64,000 nt of DNA from Micrasema longulum (Eukaryota; Arthropoda; Insecta; Trichoptera; Brachycentridae), in contig JAGVSM010003529.1 in assembly GCA_022494885.1 (NCBI GenBank), positions 1 through 64,000 on the forward strand. The letters run 5' to 3'. The number at the start of each line of letters is the position of its first letter. Position 1 is the first letter of the stretch. Below, piece after piece: positions 46,466-55,917 of this stretch. The notes beneath the pieces were generated by a model. That model was given only the letters and a program-made list of their open reading frames with translations, made no database searches and was not told the DNA's origin. The position numbers and the translations under genes were made by a program.

Positions 46466-48772
46466 TTATACACCCTGACCACCTACAAGTCGAATTTTAG
46501 GGGGAAGAGGTGGTGGAGGAAGGGGCTTATTGGCTCCTGTAACATTCTTGGATTTAGGGATAGCGGCTACAATAGCTTTTGCTTCTGCCTGAAGCTTTTT
46601 AGGGAGCTCTTCCTTTGTTGCTACCACTTCAACAACAGGCTTAGCTGATAAGTCAAGAGCATTGTTCTCATACTTCTCTTTAAGTTCATTTAGCTTGTTA
46701 ACGATTCTTGTTTGCTTCTTTTCCTGATCATCTTCTTCCCATTCCTCAAAATCTTGCCCACTGAAATCTTTCTCAATAAATTCAACTAGCTTTTCTTTGG
46801 TCTTAATAATATCTTTATTAGTCTCAGGAAGTTCATCATGAAGTGTATTAATAAGAGTAGATTCATTAACTTTTTTATTTTCAATAAACTCCACAAGCTC
46901 AGCATGTGGGTGTTCATCATCGTCATCATCGTGTATTACCTTTCTTCTAGCAAGTATTGCGTCTTCCAGAGATTTAGCAATAGAAGGTTTCTCTCCTGCT
47001 TTAGTTTTATCTACAGCATCTTTGTGTTGTTTATCTGTACCTACTTTTTTAAGTTTTAATCCAGCTCTAATTGCAGCTAATAGATCGTCCCCTACCGGTT
47101 TCTTCTCAGATACTGCTACTGATTTAAGTTGTATTTCCTTATTAATTTCATTTAATAGCTGCCCATGAGCATTCTCCTGCCCTTCTATTGGGTTTGCTGC
47201 TGCCGGGTTGTTAGTTTGACCAGGTGGTGGTGGAGGTGGTGGTAGCGGTTGATCAAACCCTCCATCTGGTAGAGGCTGCGGAACTGGTTGGGTTGCTGTA
47301 GTAGGTGGCAATGGTGGTGGCGGTGGTATTATTTGGGGTTCTTGATGAGCCCCTTGTTGTAAGCCTGGTACCACATGTGGTGGTGGCGGTGCTGGAGGTA
47401 TTTCCGCTGCAATATTTGGTTGTGGGTCAGCTAGATTCTGCAACGACGTAGTACGTACAGGTGGAGGTGGAGCATGCCGTTTTGTTGACGATGGCGTAGA
47501 TGCTCGTCTAGCATGTTCTTCTGGTTGTGGAGCATTTATATCCGGCAACGAAGTAGTAGGCGTTAGTGGAGGAGGAGGCGGTGGAGCTGGACGTATTGGT
47601 CGTGGTATAGAGCCGGCTGCTTGCTGAAGACCTGTACCCCCAGGAGGTAGAGACGGTGCTGGTGGTATTGTATTTTGTTGCTGAACAGCTTGGTTTGGTA
47701 ATGAGGCGTTAGCTAAATGAGGTGGTGGCGGGGCTGGACGTATTGGCACCGTCTGTAGATTAGGCATTGATGAGTGCAAGGCTTGGGACGGAGACTGCTC
47801 TTGACCAATCGTAGTTAGTAATGGTTCTGAAGTAGAAATTATTTTGGAAAAAGTCAAATCAATTTCACTACTTAAAAGTTTTACGCGTTCTGACTGTTCA
47901 GGTAATAACTTCCTTTTTTTCAGATTTTCTAATTCTTTCTGCAGCTTATTTTGTCTATCTAACTTTGAACTTTCTATGATCTTACCAGTGGTTTTTAAAG
48001 CATTATCAACATACTGTAACGTTAGATTATTTTTGTTTACGGTGTCTTTTAAAATTTGTTCTTGATTTTTTACGAAAGCATATTTAATTTTTGCAACAGA
48101 TTTCTTAAGGTTGTCTAGCCAAGTTGATGGTAATTCTTGTTGCAATTCTGCTAATTCTTTTTTTATAGCAAGCAGTCCTTGAACCTTACTATTAGCATTT
48201 ACCAGTTCAGTTATATCTTGTTGTATTTGTGTTAGCTGTGTTCTTTCGTGCATTAATGCTACAGCCTCTTTAGCATTATAAAACTTTGGTACAATTTCTC
48301 TAAAATCTTTTTGGGATACACCTAAACTGCTCAAATGCTCTTGTAATTTTCCTGCTCTTTCCAATTGTTCTGGCAATAATGATTTATTATTAAGAATTTT
48401 ATCTAATCCTATCTGTAATTCTTTATCGATGATTACTTGTAAAGATGAAGATTTTTTTCCTACTTTTGTTAATGTATTGTCAACATATGTGAGTATCTCT
48501 CTGTTGATTTCTCTCCTTTCTGCGGCAATCTGCTCATCATTTTTTATAAAAAGATATTTCACTTGAGGAATAATTTGTACGAATCTTTTAAACCAAGGTA
48601 AAGATGGTGCTTCCTTCTTTAACGCATCCACTTTCTGTTTTAGTTCTATGCTACCTTTTAATTGTTGATTAGCATCTAGGAGTTCACCTATAGCATTCTG
48701 CATCTTTGTTAATGAATTTGCTTCACTTGATAATACAGCGTCTATGTTTTTTTGATCTTGAACTTTCGACAT
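46466..48772 (-). CDS. rickA: RickA-like actin nucleation-promoting protein with duplicated N-terminal domain
   Basis: The protein has 768 residues. Two related helical units lie at about residues 20-155 and 182-305. Each has a Leu/Lys-rich helix, then (LPWFKRF/WLDNLKK), then a VKYLFIKNDEQI- or IKYAFVKNQEQI-like motif, and YVDN(T/A)L. A proline-rich region with several P4-P6 runs spans about 338-520. A WH2 actin-binding motif (DLLAAIRAGLKLKKV) lies at about 561-576, followed by LEDAILARRKVIHDDDDDE and an acidic stretch EDFEEWEEDDQE, as expected for Arp2/3-activating WCA tails. Family knowledge: rickettsial RickA recruits Arp2/3 for actin-based motility and is usually shorter, near 500-550 residues. 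There is no signal peptide. The gene is isolated between repeats. Confidence 0.85.
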   Translation of the reverse strand: MSKVQDQKNIDAVLSSEANSLTKMQNAIGELLDANQQLKGSIELKQKVDALKKEAPSLPWFKRFVQIIPQVKYLFIKNDEQIAAERREINREILTYVDNTLTKVGKKSSSLQVIIDKELQIGLDKILNNKSLLPEQLERAGKLQEHLSSLGVSQKDFREIVPKFYNAKEAVALMHERTQLTQIQQDITELVNANSKVQGLLAIKKELAELQQELPSTWLDNLKKSVAKIKYAFVKNQEQILKDTVNKNNLTLQYVDNALKTTGKIIESSKLDRQNKLQKELENLKKRKLLPEQSERVKLLSSEIDLTFSKIISTSEPLLTTIGQEQSPSQALHSSMPNLQTVPIRPAPPPPHLANASLPNQAVQQQNTIPPAPSLPPGGTGLQQAAGSIPRPIRPAPPPPPPLTPTTSLPDINAPQPEEHARRASTPSSTKRHAPPPPVRTTSLQNLADPQPNIAAEIPPAPPPPHVVPGLQQGAHQEPQIIPPPPPLPPTTATQPVPQPLPDGGFDQPLPPPPPPPGQTNNPAAANPIEGQENAHGQLLNEINKEIQLKSVAVSEKKPVGDDLLAAIRAGLKLKKVGTDKQHKDAVDKTKAGEKPSIAKSLEDAILARRKVIHDDDDDEHPHAELVEFIENKKVNESTLINTLHDELPETNKDIIKTKEKLVEFIEKDFSGQDFEEWEEDDQEKKQTRIVNKLNELKEKYENNALDLSAKPVVEVVATKEELPKKLQAEAKAIVAAIPKSKNVTGANKPLPPPPLPPKIRLVGGQGV

Positions 48773-48909
48773 ATGATAACCTCTTAATAACTTTACTATG
48801 AACGTCTATAGTAAACAATAGTCAAACGTCTTGTCAAATTAATACTTGAATTTTTTAGCATTTAGTACTATCATTACCCAATATTATTAAAAGCTCTTGG
48901 GAGAAAAAG

Positions 48910-49521
48910 ATGAGTGAACTATTAGAACTTGCAGCGGAAATGCGGGAGAAATTTGGGACAGGAGCTGCAAGAGACCTACGCAGAAGAGGTATGGTTCCTG
49001 CTGTGGTTTATGGAGCAAATAAACAGCCACTTGCCGTTTCTATTGAAGAAAAAGAAATAACTAAGCACTATAGAAAGCCTGGTTTTATATCATCCATTGT
49101 TCAAATTAAAGTGGGGAACAAAACTCATAAAGTATTACCCAAAGCTGTAGAATTGCACCCTATTACTGACATAGTTAGGCATGTTGATTTTGTCCATTTA
49201 GAAGAAAAAACCCAAACAATGGAAGTTCCAGTAGTTTACGAAGGTAAAGAAAGAGCTTTAGGAGTTAAAAGGGGTGGATTCTTTAATATCATCAAAAGAA
49301 CTATGACTCTTTTATGTGATGTCAATAATATACCTAAAAATATTAATATTGATGTTAGCAATATGCTAATAGGTCAGTCTTTAAAAGCTAAAGGCATTAA
49401 ATTACCTGAAGGAACTCAGCTAGCTAGTAAAAGTGATTTTATTATTGCTACTATCATTGGGCGTAAGGGTAGTAAGGCAGAAAGTGAAGAAACTGCAACT
49501 GAAGAAGTGAAAGCAAAATAA
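48910..49521 (+). CDS. rplY: 50S ribosomal protein L25 (CTC/TL5 type)
   Basis: The protein has 203 residues. The N-terminal L25 domain ([27 protein letters not shown]) binds 5S rRNA. The longer CTC-type C-terminal domain ([56 protein letters not shown]) follows, and the end is acidic/lysine-rich. It usually precedes pth, as here, now separated by palindromic repeats. The start has GGGAGAAA 5 bases upstream. Confidence 0.96.
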   Translation: MSELLELAAEMREKFGTGAARDLRRRGMVPAVVYGANKQPLAVSIEEKEITKHYRKPGFISSIVQIKVGNKTHKVLPKAVELHPITDIVRHVDFVHLEEKTQTMEVPVVYEGKERALGVKRGGFFNIIKRTMTLLCDVNNIPKNINIDVSNMLIGQSLKAKGIKLPEGTQLASKSDFIIATIIGRKGSKAESEETATEEVKAK

Positions 49522-49530
49522 TTATATAAC

Positions 49531-49688
49531 CGTCATTGCGAGGAGCTACTTTAGTTATGTATCCCAAACGTCGTTGCGAGGAGTGTGTAAGCTTTAGCCG
49601 TCATTGCGAGGAAGACCGTAGGTCGACGAAGCAATCCATATGACAATTTATGGATTGCCACGCTCACATACGTTCGCTCGCAATGACG
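49531..49688. repeat. Tandem palindromic repeats between rplY and pth
   Basis: Two truncated left ends (49531.., 49571..) precede one complete CGTCATTGCGAGGAAGACCG..CGCTCGCAATGACG element (about 49592..49688). The arrangement suggests repeated insertion or replication slippage at one site. Confidence 0.88.
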
Positions 49689-49741
49689 TGTATGCATCTC
49701 AAAATGACAATAGTGGGTGGAAATGACAAAAGGTCGTAATA

Positions 49742-50386
49742 ATGACATTATCAAAAACGCGTGAATATTCCTCAATTATTGGCGAAGCCAATTCTTCAAA
49801 GACTTCAAATATATACTCAAATCAGAAGAGTGTACTCGTTGTAGGTTTGGGGAATATAGGCAAGGAGTATCAAAATACTCGTCATAACGTTGGCTTCATA
49901 GCTGTCGATTATTTATCAGAATACTATAAAATTTCTTGGAATACAAAATCCAAACTTCATGCAGAACTGGCACAAGGGATAGTGGACGGACAGAAATTAC
50001 TATTGGCAAAACCTGTAACTTATATGAATCTGTCCGGTAAAGCAGTACAAGCCATATGTTCTTACTATAATATCAACCCACCAAATATTTTCGTTTTACA
50101 TGATGATATAGATTTAGAAATTGGTCGAATAAAATATAAATTAGCTGGTGGTAGCGGAGGGCATAATGGTTTAAAATCATTGGATCAGCGTGTAGGGAAT
50201 GATTATCACCGTATCAGAATTGGGGTAGGAAGACCAGCGGCATATGATGATGTATCGGATTACGTCTTAGCTTCTTTTTCTAAAGAAGCATATAAAATTA
50301 TTATCAGTTCCATTGAAGTAATAACCAATAATTTCCATTTATTACTTTCAGGTAAAGTAGAAGAATTTAACAGGAGTATAATTTAA
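49742..50386 (+). CDS. pth: Peptidyl-tRNA hydrolase with N-terminal extension
   Basis: The protein has 214 residues. The catalytic fold starts at residue 31 (VLVVGLGNIGKEYQNTRHNVGF). It contains the catalytic His (NTRHNVG), Asn in PVTYMNLSGKAV, Asp in FVLHDDIDLEIGRIKYKLAGGSGGHNGLKSL and HRIRIGVGRP. Pth frees tRNA from peptides that dropped off the ribosome. The 30 residues before it (MTLSKTREYSSIIGEANSSK..) are absent in the usual family and no later start codon exists; they could come from an inserted palindromic element. AAAGG lies 8 bases upstream of the ATG. Confidence 0.95.
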   Translation: MTLSKTREYSSIIGEANSSKTSNIYSNQKSVLVVGLGNIGKEYQNTRHNVGFIAVDYLSEYYKISWNTKSKLHAELAQGIVDGQKLLLAKPVTYMNLSGKAVQAICSYYNINPPNIFVLHDDIDLEIGRIKYKLAGGSGGHNGLKSLDQRVGNDYHRIRIGVGRPAAYDDVSDYVLASFSKEAYKIIISSIEVITNNFHLLLSGKVEEFNRSII

Positions 50387-50389
50387 ATT

Positions 50390-50824
50390 ATGGAGAAACC
50401 ATTAAATTTACAGATAATCTATGCAGATAATAGCATAGATGCACAATATATGAAGATAATGGAAGATGGTTTAAATGAGCAGGCTAAAGTCAAGAAGGGG
50501 CTTGATGTTATAAAATCATTTTCCTTCACCTGTTTTGATAATGATAAAAATTTTGTTGCTGGTGTAGATGGCAAGATCTTCTATGGTTGTTTATATGTTG
50601 ACATGTTATGGGTTTCCGAAAATTTTCGTGGTCAGAATTATGGCACTTTACTGATGGCAAAGGTGGAAGATGTAGCACGAGAGCGTAATTGTAAATTTAT
50701 GACTGTATGCACTACCGATTGGCAGGCCAAACCATTTTATGAAAAATTAGGCTTTAAATTAGAGTTTGTAAGAAGTGGCTATGATAAAGATTCGGAAGTA
50801 TATTATTTAAGGAAAGATTTATGA
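50390..50824 (+). CDS. GNAT-family N-acetyltransferase
   Basis: The protein has 144 residues. The acetyl-CoA loop is in VDMLWVSENFRGQNYGTLLMAKVEDVARERNC (R/Q-x-x-G-x-G/A type), preceded by IFYGCLYVD and followed by WQAKPFYEKLGFKLEFVRSGY. The substrate is unknown. It lies three bases after pth and overlaps ychF by 4 bases (ATGA), so the three genes are coupled. Confidence 0.9.
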   Translation: MEKPLNLQIIYADNSIDAQYMKIMEDGLNEQAKVKKGLDVIKSFSFTCFDNDKNFVAGVDGKIFYGCLYVDMLWVSENFRGQNYGTLLMAKVEDVARERNCKFMTVCTTDWQAKPFYEKLGFKLEFVRSGYDKDSEVYYLRKDL

Positions 50825-51918
50825 CATTAAGATGTGGTATTGTTGGTTTGCCAAATGTAGGAAAATCAACTTTGTTTAATGCTTTAACTTCCAGTATTGC
50901 AGCAGAAGCGGCTAATTATCCTTTCTGCACTATAGAGCCAAATTCGGCTATAGTATCAGTACCGGATATTAGGCTAAATGAGTTGGCAGTTGTTGCTAAT
51001 TCTACTAAAATTATTCCTACTTATATAGAAGTCGTCGATATTGCTGGCTTGGTACAAGGGGCTAGTAAAGGTGAGGGGCTTGGTAATAAGTTTTTATCTC
51101 ATATACGAGAGGTCGATGCTATTTTGCACGTATTACGTTGTTTTGAGGATATAGATATTACTCATGTGCATAATAAAATTGATCCAATATATGATGCTGA
51201 AATAATAGAAACAGAATTAATTTTAGCCGATCTTGAATCGGTAGAAAAACGTTTAACGAATGCTGAGAAACGTTTAAAAACAGGTGATAAAGCTTTAAAA
51301 GATCAAGTAGAGTTATTAAAAGAAATTCAAGCAACTCTAGCGATAGGTAAGCCAATACGCAGCATCAGCAAGGCTTATAGCAAAGAAATGTTAGATCAAT
51401 TGCAATTGTTGACTTCTAAGCCAGTTTTATATGCTTGTAATGTCTTGGAAAATGAGGTGATTACTGGTAATAAATTTACCGGGCTTGTAGCAAAAAAAGC
51501 TGAAGAAGAAGGGGCAAAACATGTCCTCATTTCATCGAAAATTGAAGCGGATATTGCAGTTTTAGAAAGTAAAGAGGAAAAAATTGAGTTCTTAAATAGT
51601 ATAGGGCTTGCGGAAACAGGTCTGAGTAAAATTATAAGAGAAATGTATAATTTATTAGATCTAAAAAGCTTTTTTACTGTTGGGCCTAAAGAAACACATG
51701 CCTGGACTTTTAGTAATGGTACACTGGCTCCTAAAGCAGCTGGTATTATTCATACTGATTTCGAGAAAGGTTTTATTCGGGCTGAAGTCATTAGCTATCA
51801 GGATTATATAAAGTTTAATGGGGAAGTAAAAGCCAAAGAAATGGGTAAAATGCGTTTAGAAGGTAAAGAGTATAAAATGCAAGATGGAGATGTAGTGCAT
51901 TTTAGGTTTAATGTTTAA
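50821..51918 (+). CDS. ychF: Ribosome-associated ATPase/GTPase YchF
   Basis: The protein has 365 residues of full length. G1 GLPNVGKST (8-16), Switch region YPFCTIEPNSAIVSVPD, G3 DIAGLVQGASKGEGLGNKFL, the NxxE motif ACNVLENE that favours ATP, and a C-terminal TGS domain (FFTVGPKETHAWTFSNGTLAPKAAGIIHTDFEKGFIRAEV). It binds ribosomes and responds to stress. It overlaps the acetyltransferase gene by 4 bases. Confidence 0.97.
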   Translation: MTLRCGIVGLPNVGKSTLFNALTSSIAAEAANYPFCTIEPNSAIVSVPDIRLNELAVVANSTKIIPTYIEVVDIAGLVQGASKGEGLGNKFLSHIREVDAILHVLRCFEDIDITHVHNKIDPIYDAEIIETELILADLESVEKRLTNAEKRLKTGDKALKDQVELLKEIQATLAIGKPIRSISKAYSKEMLDQLQLLTSKPVLYACNVLENEVITGNKFTGLVAKKAEEEGAKHVLISSKIEADIAVLESKEEKIEFLNSIGLAETGLSKIIREMYNLLDLKSFFTVGPKETHAWTFSNGTLAPKAAGIIHTDFEKGFIRAEVISYQDYIKFNGEVKAKEMGKMRLEGKEYKMQDGDVVHFRFNV

Positions 51919-51933
51919 ATCAAGGGTAGTTAA

Positions 51934-52602
51934 TTGAGAAAATTATACCATCATCCTATTTGTCCATTATCACGTCAGGTTCGGGTGTTGCTAAAAGAAC
52001 TAGATGCTCAATTTACTATGGTTAAAGAGGATTATTGGCAGAGGAATCAGGAATTTTTGTCTTTAAATCAGGCGGGTACTTTACCGGTCTTACAAGAGGC
52101 ATCCAATTTAATTATAGCAGGAATTTATCCGATCACTGAGTATTTTCATGAAAAATATCCAAATTTTAATTTTATGGACGAAGATTTTGATATTAGATGC
52201 GAAATCCGTCGATTACTCAGTTGGTTTAATGAAAAATTTTACCGCGAAGTAACAAAAATTATTATCGATGAAAAAGTAGTAAGACCATCCTGCCAATTAG
52301 GGGGACCTAGAACCGATTTTCTTAGAGCAGCAAAGACTAATTTGTCACATCACTTGAACTATATGTCCAATCTATTGGAGTTACGTAGCTTTATTGCATC
52401 AAATTCCTTAAGCTGTACAGATATAGCTGCCGCCTGTCATATCTCCGTTCTAGATTATTTCGGTGAAGTTAACTGGGATAAATGGTCATCTATTCGTCAT
52501 TGGTATGCAATAGTCAAATCCAGACCTAGCTTTCGCTCCCTACTACAAGACAAAATACCAGGTTTTACTCCACCCACATGCTACGCCGATTTAGATTTTT
52601 AA
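51934..52602 (+). CDS. fzlA: FzlA-like glutathione S-transferase-fold division protein
   Basis: The protein has 222 residues with a TTG start at 51934 (AAGGG 6 bases upstream). The N-terminal thioredoxin half has LYHHPICPLSRQVRVLLKELDA and LNQAGTLPVLQEA; the C-terminal helical half has IRRLLSWFNEKFYREVTKII and DIAAACHISVLDYFGEVNWD. The end, ..IPGFTPPTCYADLDF, matches the conserved C-terminal tail of alphaproteobacterial FzlA, which binds FtsZ and is needed for constriction. It lies 15 bases after ychF. Identification rests on recalled family features, so a general GST is the fallback. Confidence 0.8.
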   Translation: MRKLYHHPICPLSRQVRVLLKELDAQFTMVKEDYWQRNQEFLSLNQAGTLPVLQEASNLIIAGIYPITEYFHEKYPNFNFMDEDFDIRCEIRRLLSWFNEKFYREVTKIIIDEKVVRPSCQLGGPRTDFLRAAKTNLSHHLNYMSNLLELRSFIASNSLSCTDIAAACHISVLDYFGEVNWDKWSSIRHWYAIVKSRPSFRSLLQDKIPGFTPPTCYADLDF

Positions 52603-52685
52603 TGATTGAGATAAGGGGAATTTTCTGCTACAATTTCTAGTGAAGTCCATGGATAAAAAATTTAATTAAATAATCAGAGGAAATT

Positions 52686-53264
52686 ATGGGTAAAAAAGTA
52701 GATGAAGTTCAAGAGAGTTTGCCTGCAAAAGAACTAAAGAGTCATATAGTAGAAATGCCTGGTACTTTTCTAGCCTTGCAACAACTAGAAGAAGTAAAAA
52801 AGAATCTGGAGGAAGCACGGAAATGTTTTTCTGGTGCTGCTAGTAAGGCTTTTTCCGGGGTAAAGAAATTAGAATTTGAGAAAGCAGGAAAGGTGTTTGA
52901 GGAATTTATGAGTTCATTTGAAAAACTCAAGGAATTCGCTGATAATGTAGATCATAAAAAACCTCTAGATAAATTAAGCTCTTCACTAACTCTTACAGGT
53001 CGCTTAAAAGATTTTGCTACAGAACAATTAAAAAAAGTTGAAAAAATATTTGAGGCACCCATTAATGCCATCAAAGATAATAAGATTTTAAATGCGGTGG
53101 TGAATGTAATAAAATGTTCATGTAAGGCAGTTAGCGCTATAGTTAAAAGTAGTTTAAACAATGCTATAGCCGTGGGAGACGTTGCCAAGAGTGTTGTTAA
53201 TCTAGGTTCGGCAATAAAAGAGGCTGCTATGGGTAAAGGGACACAAGCATCAATGAGTAAGTAA
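52686..53264 (+). CDS. Alpha-helical protein of unknown function
   Basis: The protein has 192 residues, Lys/Glu/Ser-rich, almost wholly helical with heptad-like spacing (LEEVKKNLEEARKCF; FEKLKEFADNVDH). The C-terminal third (ILNAVVNVIKCSCKAVSAIVKSSLNNAIAVGDVAKSVVNLGSAIKEAAMGKG) is amphipathic and small-residue-rich, like phasin-type or membrane-associated helices. A strong ribosome-binding site (AGAGGAAA) precedes the ATG. I do not recognise the family. Confidence 0.6.
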   Translation: MGKKVDEVQESLPAKELKSHIVEMPGTFLALQQLEEVKKNLEEARKCFSGAASKAFSGVKKLEFEKAGKVFEEFMSSFEKLKEFADNVDHKKPLDKLSSSLTLTGRLKDFATEQLKKVEKIFEAPINAIKDNKILNAVVNVIKCSCKAVSAIVKSSLNNAIAVGDVAKSVVNLGSAIKEAAMGKGTQASMSK

Positions 53265-53308
53265 CTATAGCTAACCCGATTAGCTTAGCATTTATCAATG
53301 TAAACTAA

Positions 53309-53390
53309 CGTCATTGCGAGGAGCCGCTTTACGGCGACACGGCAATCCAAAAATGGATTGCTTCGTCGGCTTACGCCTTCTCGCAATGAC
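53309..53390. repeat. Short palindromic repeat (CGTCATTGCGAG family)
   Basis: CGTCATTGCGAGGAGCCGC..CGCCTTCTCGCAATGAC. A truncated left arm of another member follows at 53409..53450 (CGTCATTGCGAGCGAACGCA..GGAAATCC). Confidence 0.9.
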
Positions 53391-53463
53391 AAGCTAGCTA
53401 TATGCCTACGTCATTGCGAGCGAACGCACGTGAGCGTGGAAATCCATAAGCCTATCACTCCCC

Positions 53464-55917
53464 TCACCTATTATGATCATTATTTATGACTGTTAGCAAA
53501 GAGTTTTTTAAAGCAAGAGCATTTTTATTATATTTTCTAATAAACTCCGGTAGTTTAGAACGTATTATATCAATATTTTGTTGAACCTTTTCTATTGCTT
53601 TAAATATGGTTAACGGACAATCAACGCGATTAACAGTTAACATATCACGTAAAAATTGATCATCATAAATATCTGCTGTAGGACCAACTAAGCAAGGCAC
53701 TCCTAAACTTAGACTCTCTAAAACTATCATAGGTGAACATTCTGAATTAGTAATGTATAAAGTTAAATTAGTATTGGCAATAAGTTTTATTAGTTCTTGA
53801 TGTGGTAATTGCTCAGGAAAAACTTTAAGCTCTACATCCTGCATCATCCAACAAGCATGTTTATTGTCATTAAAATGGCAATTAGTATAACAAGAAACCT
53901 TATTTTTCAACATACTTATTGCGGCAAATTGAGGATAGAGATTTTTTATCCATATGCTAGAAGCACTCCATATACCAATTGTAAATTTACTATTCTCTAT
54001 AGCTATCACCTTTTTTTCAGGCATTGATGGTATGAAGTTTTGTAATAAATAAGATTGAATACCATTAGCTATCAAAAATTGTTCTAGACCTTTCTTCAGG
54101 GTGATAATAGCCTTAATCTTATTTTGTTTATATAAATTTAACCATTTATAAAAATCTTGGCAATGATGAGAATCTACCCATTGGGCAGGAGAACCATGCC
54201 ATAAAAAGTAAATATCTAAATAATTATCAGCCTTAAGCTGATGCAACTTTTCTACTAATTGAGCATGAACATCAAGCCCACCCGATATAACTAATTTTTT
54301 AATGCCTGTTTTGATAATTAACTGAGCTATTTTAGTGATAATTTTGTTGGGTAAATATGCATTAATATAACTTAGCAAAATATTTGCTTTGCCTATAGGA
54401 AAAGGAATTATTTGGTCAAATAATTCTTTAGTGGAGTTAGCGACTCCAGGAAAAGTACTAGAATATATTACGTAGATATCGTCAATAGACCTCTTGCAAA
54501 ACTCTACTTCTGCTGGTAATTTGTACGTCGATGCGGTACTCGAATCCTCACGTACACTAGAGTACGCTGCGGTTCTGCGTTCCGCGTCTCCTTCAAATTC
54601 CTCAGCATAAGCGAGTTTTGCAAGAGGTCTAATATCTTTTTGCTGTCCTTGGTATTTGATTATAAAATTTTTAAAATTATCATAATCATTTTCTGAAGAA
54701 CAAGAATAAAGTATTGTAATTATTCGTCTAGCAAGCAATCTAACCCAATAATATCTTAGAAGAGGTTGTGCTATCTTTTTTAACAAACGAATAGAACGGA
54801 TTTTATCAATTATCGATGGAGCTTCGCCCTTACTAACAAGATTAATATCTCTTAAAATTTGTTGCTTTATTTGTAAATTTTGTTTTTTGTTATGATTTTT
54901 TACTGAAATATCTATAAACGAAAGCCATAAATTTTGCAAATTGGTTTTATCGGCAAAGATTTTTTGATAAGCAAGAAAATTTTGCTGTTTAATTTTTGTT
55001 AGTAAATCTCGGTCAACATCTAATTTTTTTATTGCATCCGTAAGATACGGATGATTCCTGTTGATTATAAACTGATGTTGTATATCAGGTAGCACCTCCC
55101 GGACAATCCCCACGTCAGTAGTAATAATTGCACAACCAAATGCCATCGCTTCAATAAGCGTCAACGGTGTTCCTTCTTGCACGGAGGCTATTAGCAAAAT
55201 GTCTGTTTCTTTTAGAGTATCCCAAACTTCTTGTTTTGAGTGTAATCGCTTATTTTTATCTATTATACATTTTTTGATATAAATTTTCTCATGCTCAAGC
55301 TGTTCTAGGGCTGGTATAATTACTGTTTTTAGACCTTTGTAATCGTCAATAGTACTATACCAACTTTCCCAAGCACTATTACCGATCCATGTGATAACTA
55401 GCTGACTAGAGGCTAAACCAATTTTAGGATCAGGGGGAATTTGTGAATCTGGAATTAATACATTATCATAAATTACTTGCCACGGTTTTGGATATTCTGG
55501 GATATTTGCATAAATATCATACAATCTTTTAGAGCTAGTGTAGTAGTTGTCAATAAATCGGAAAGTTGGTAGATTTTTTAGTATGTCAGATTCATTTTCA
55601 ATAAATAAATGATCAGGTATGCTAATGGTAATGGCAATATTTAATAATTTTTCAATATTACTATTAGTGTTAATACTGTTATCTGCTACAATTTGCAGTA
55701 AGTGCGTTAAATACCCGCGATGAAAAAAATGTATTAATTTAATAGAATTATATTGGTTTAAATTAATTAAAAACTCCTCCGATGTTTTATAATCACAGCT
55801 ATAAATTATATGACAATCATATTGATCATTTAACAAAGATTGAACAAACGAAGCAACGCTATCAAAAGCCCACCCCCTAATATCCGCTACTAAAATCAGG
55901 GTTTCTTTGGAATTCAT
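53464..55917 (-). CDS. Two-domain glycosyltransferase (GT-B fold) with in-frame palindromic element
   Basis: The protein has 817 residues. A first GT-B part (about 1-330) has ILVADIRGWAFDSVASF, then LVITWIGNSAWESWY and the C-terminal GT4 motif LIASVQEGTPLTLIEAMAFGCAIITTDVGIVREVLPD. A second, shorter GT-like part (about 480-810) ends with TLYITNSECSPMIVLESLSLGVPCLVGPTADIYDD, the same motif. Between them, 54486..54631 is a palindromic repeat read through in frame. It overlaps the epimerase gene by 4 bases (ATGA), so both probably act on the same surface polysaccharide or lipopolysaccharide. Donor and acceptor are unknown. Confidence 0.85.
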   Translation of the reverse strand: MNSKETLILVADIRGWAFDSVASFVQSLLNDQYDCHIIYSCDYKTSEEFLINLNQYNSIKLIHFFHRGYLTHLLQIVADNSINTNSNIEKLLNIAITISIPDHLFIENESDILKNLPTFRFIDNYYTSSKRLYDIYANIPEYPKPWQVIYDNVLIPDSQIPPDPKIGLASSQLVITWIGNSAWESWYSTIDDYKGLKTVIIPALEQLEHEKIYIKKCIIDKNKRLHSKQEVWDTLKETDILLIASVQEGTPLTLIEAMAFGCAIITTDVGIVREVLPDIQHQFIINRNHPYLTDAIKKLDVDRDLLTKIKQQNFLAYQKIFADKTNLQNLWLSFIDISVKNHNKKQNLQIKQQILRDINLVSKGEAPSIIDKIRSIRLLKKIAQPLLRYYWVRLLARRIITILYSCSSENDYDNFKNFIIKYQGQQKDIRPLAKLAYAEEFEGDAERRTAAYSSVREDSSTASTYKLPAEVEFCKRSIDDIYVIYSSTFPGVANSTKELFDQIIPFPIGKANILLSYINAYLPNKIITKIAQLIIKTGIKKLVISGGLDVHAQLVEKLHQLKADNYLDIYFLWHGSPAQWVDSHHCQDFYKWLNLYKQNKIKAIITLKKGLEQFLIANGIQSYLLQNFIPSMPEKKVIAIENSKFTIGIWSASSIWIKNLYPQFAAISMLKNKVSCYTNCHFNDNKHACWMMQDVELKVFPEQLPHQELIKLIANTNLTLYITNSECSPMIVLESLSLGVPCLVGPTADIYDDQFLRDMLTVNRVDCPLTIFKAIEKVQQNIDIIRSKLPEFIRKYNKNALALKNSLLTVINNDHNR
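54486..54631. repeat. 146-bp palindromic element inside the glycosyltransferase frame
   Basis: The ends TAGACCTCTTGCAAAACT and AGTTTTGCAAGAGGTCTA are exact complements. The element is translated without stops into about 49 residues (..LAYAEEFEGDAERRTAAYSS.. on the minus strand), between GQQKDI and the following DDIYVIYSS. Such in-frame elements are known in Rickettsia as RPEs. Length and end pattern match 34282..34428. Confidence 0.92.

Noticed and set aside
46838..47059. Plus-strand ORF of 73 residues inside rickA
   Set aside because: Antisense shadow of the WH2 and acidic region of the rickA-like gene.
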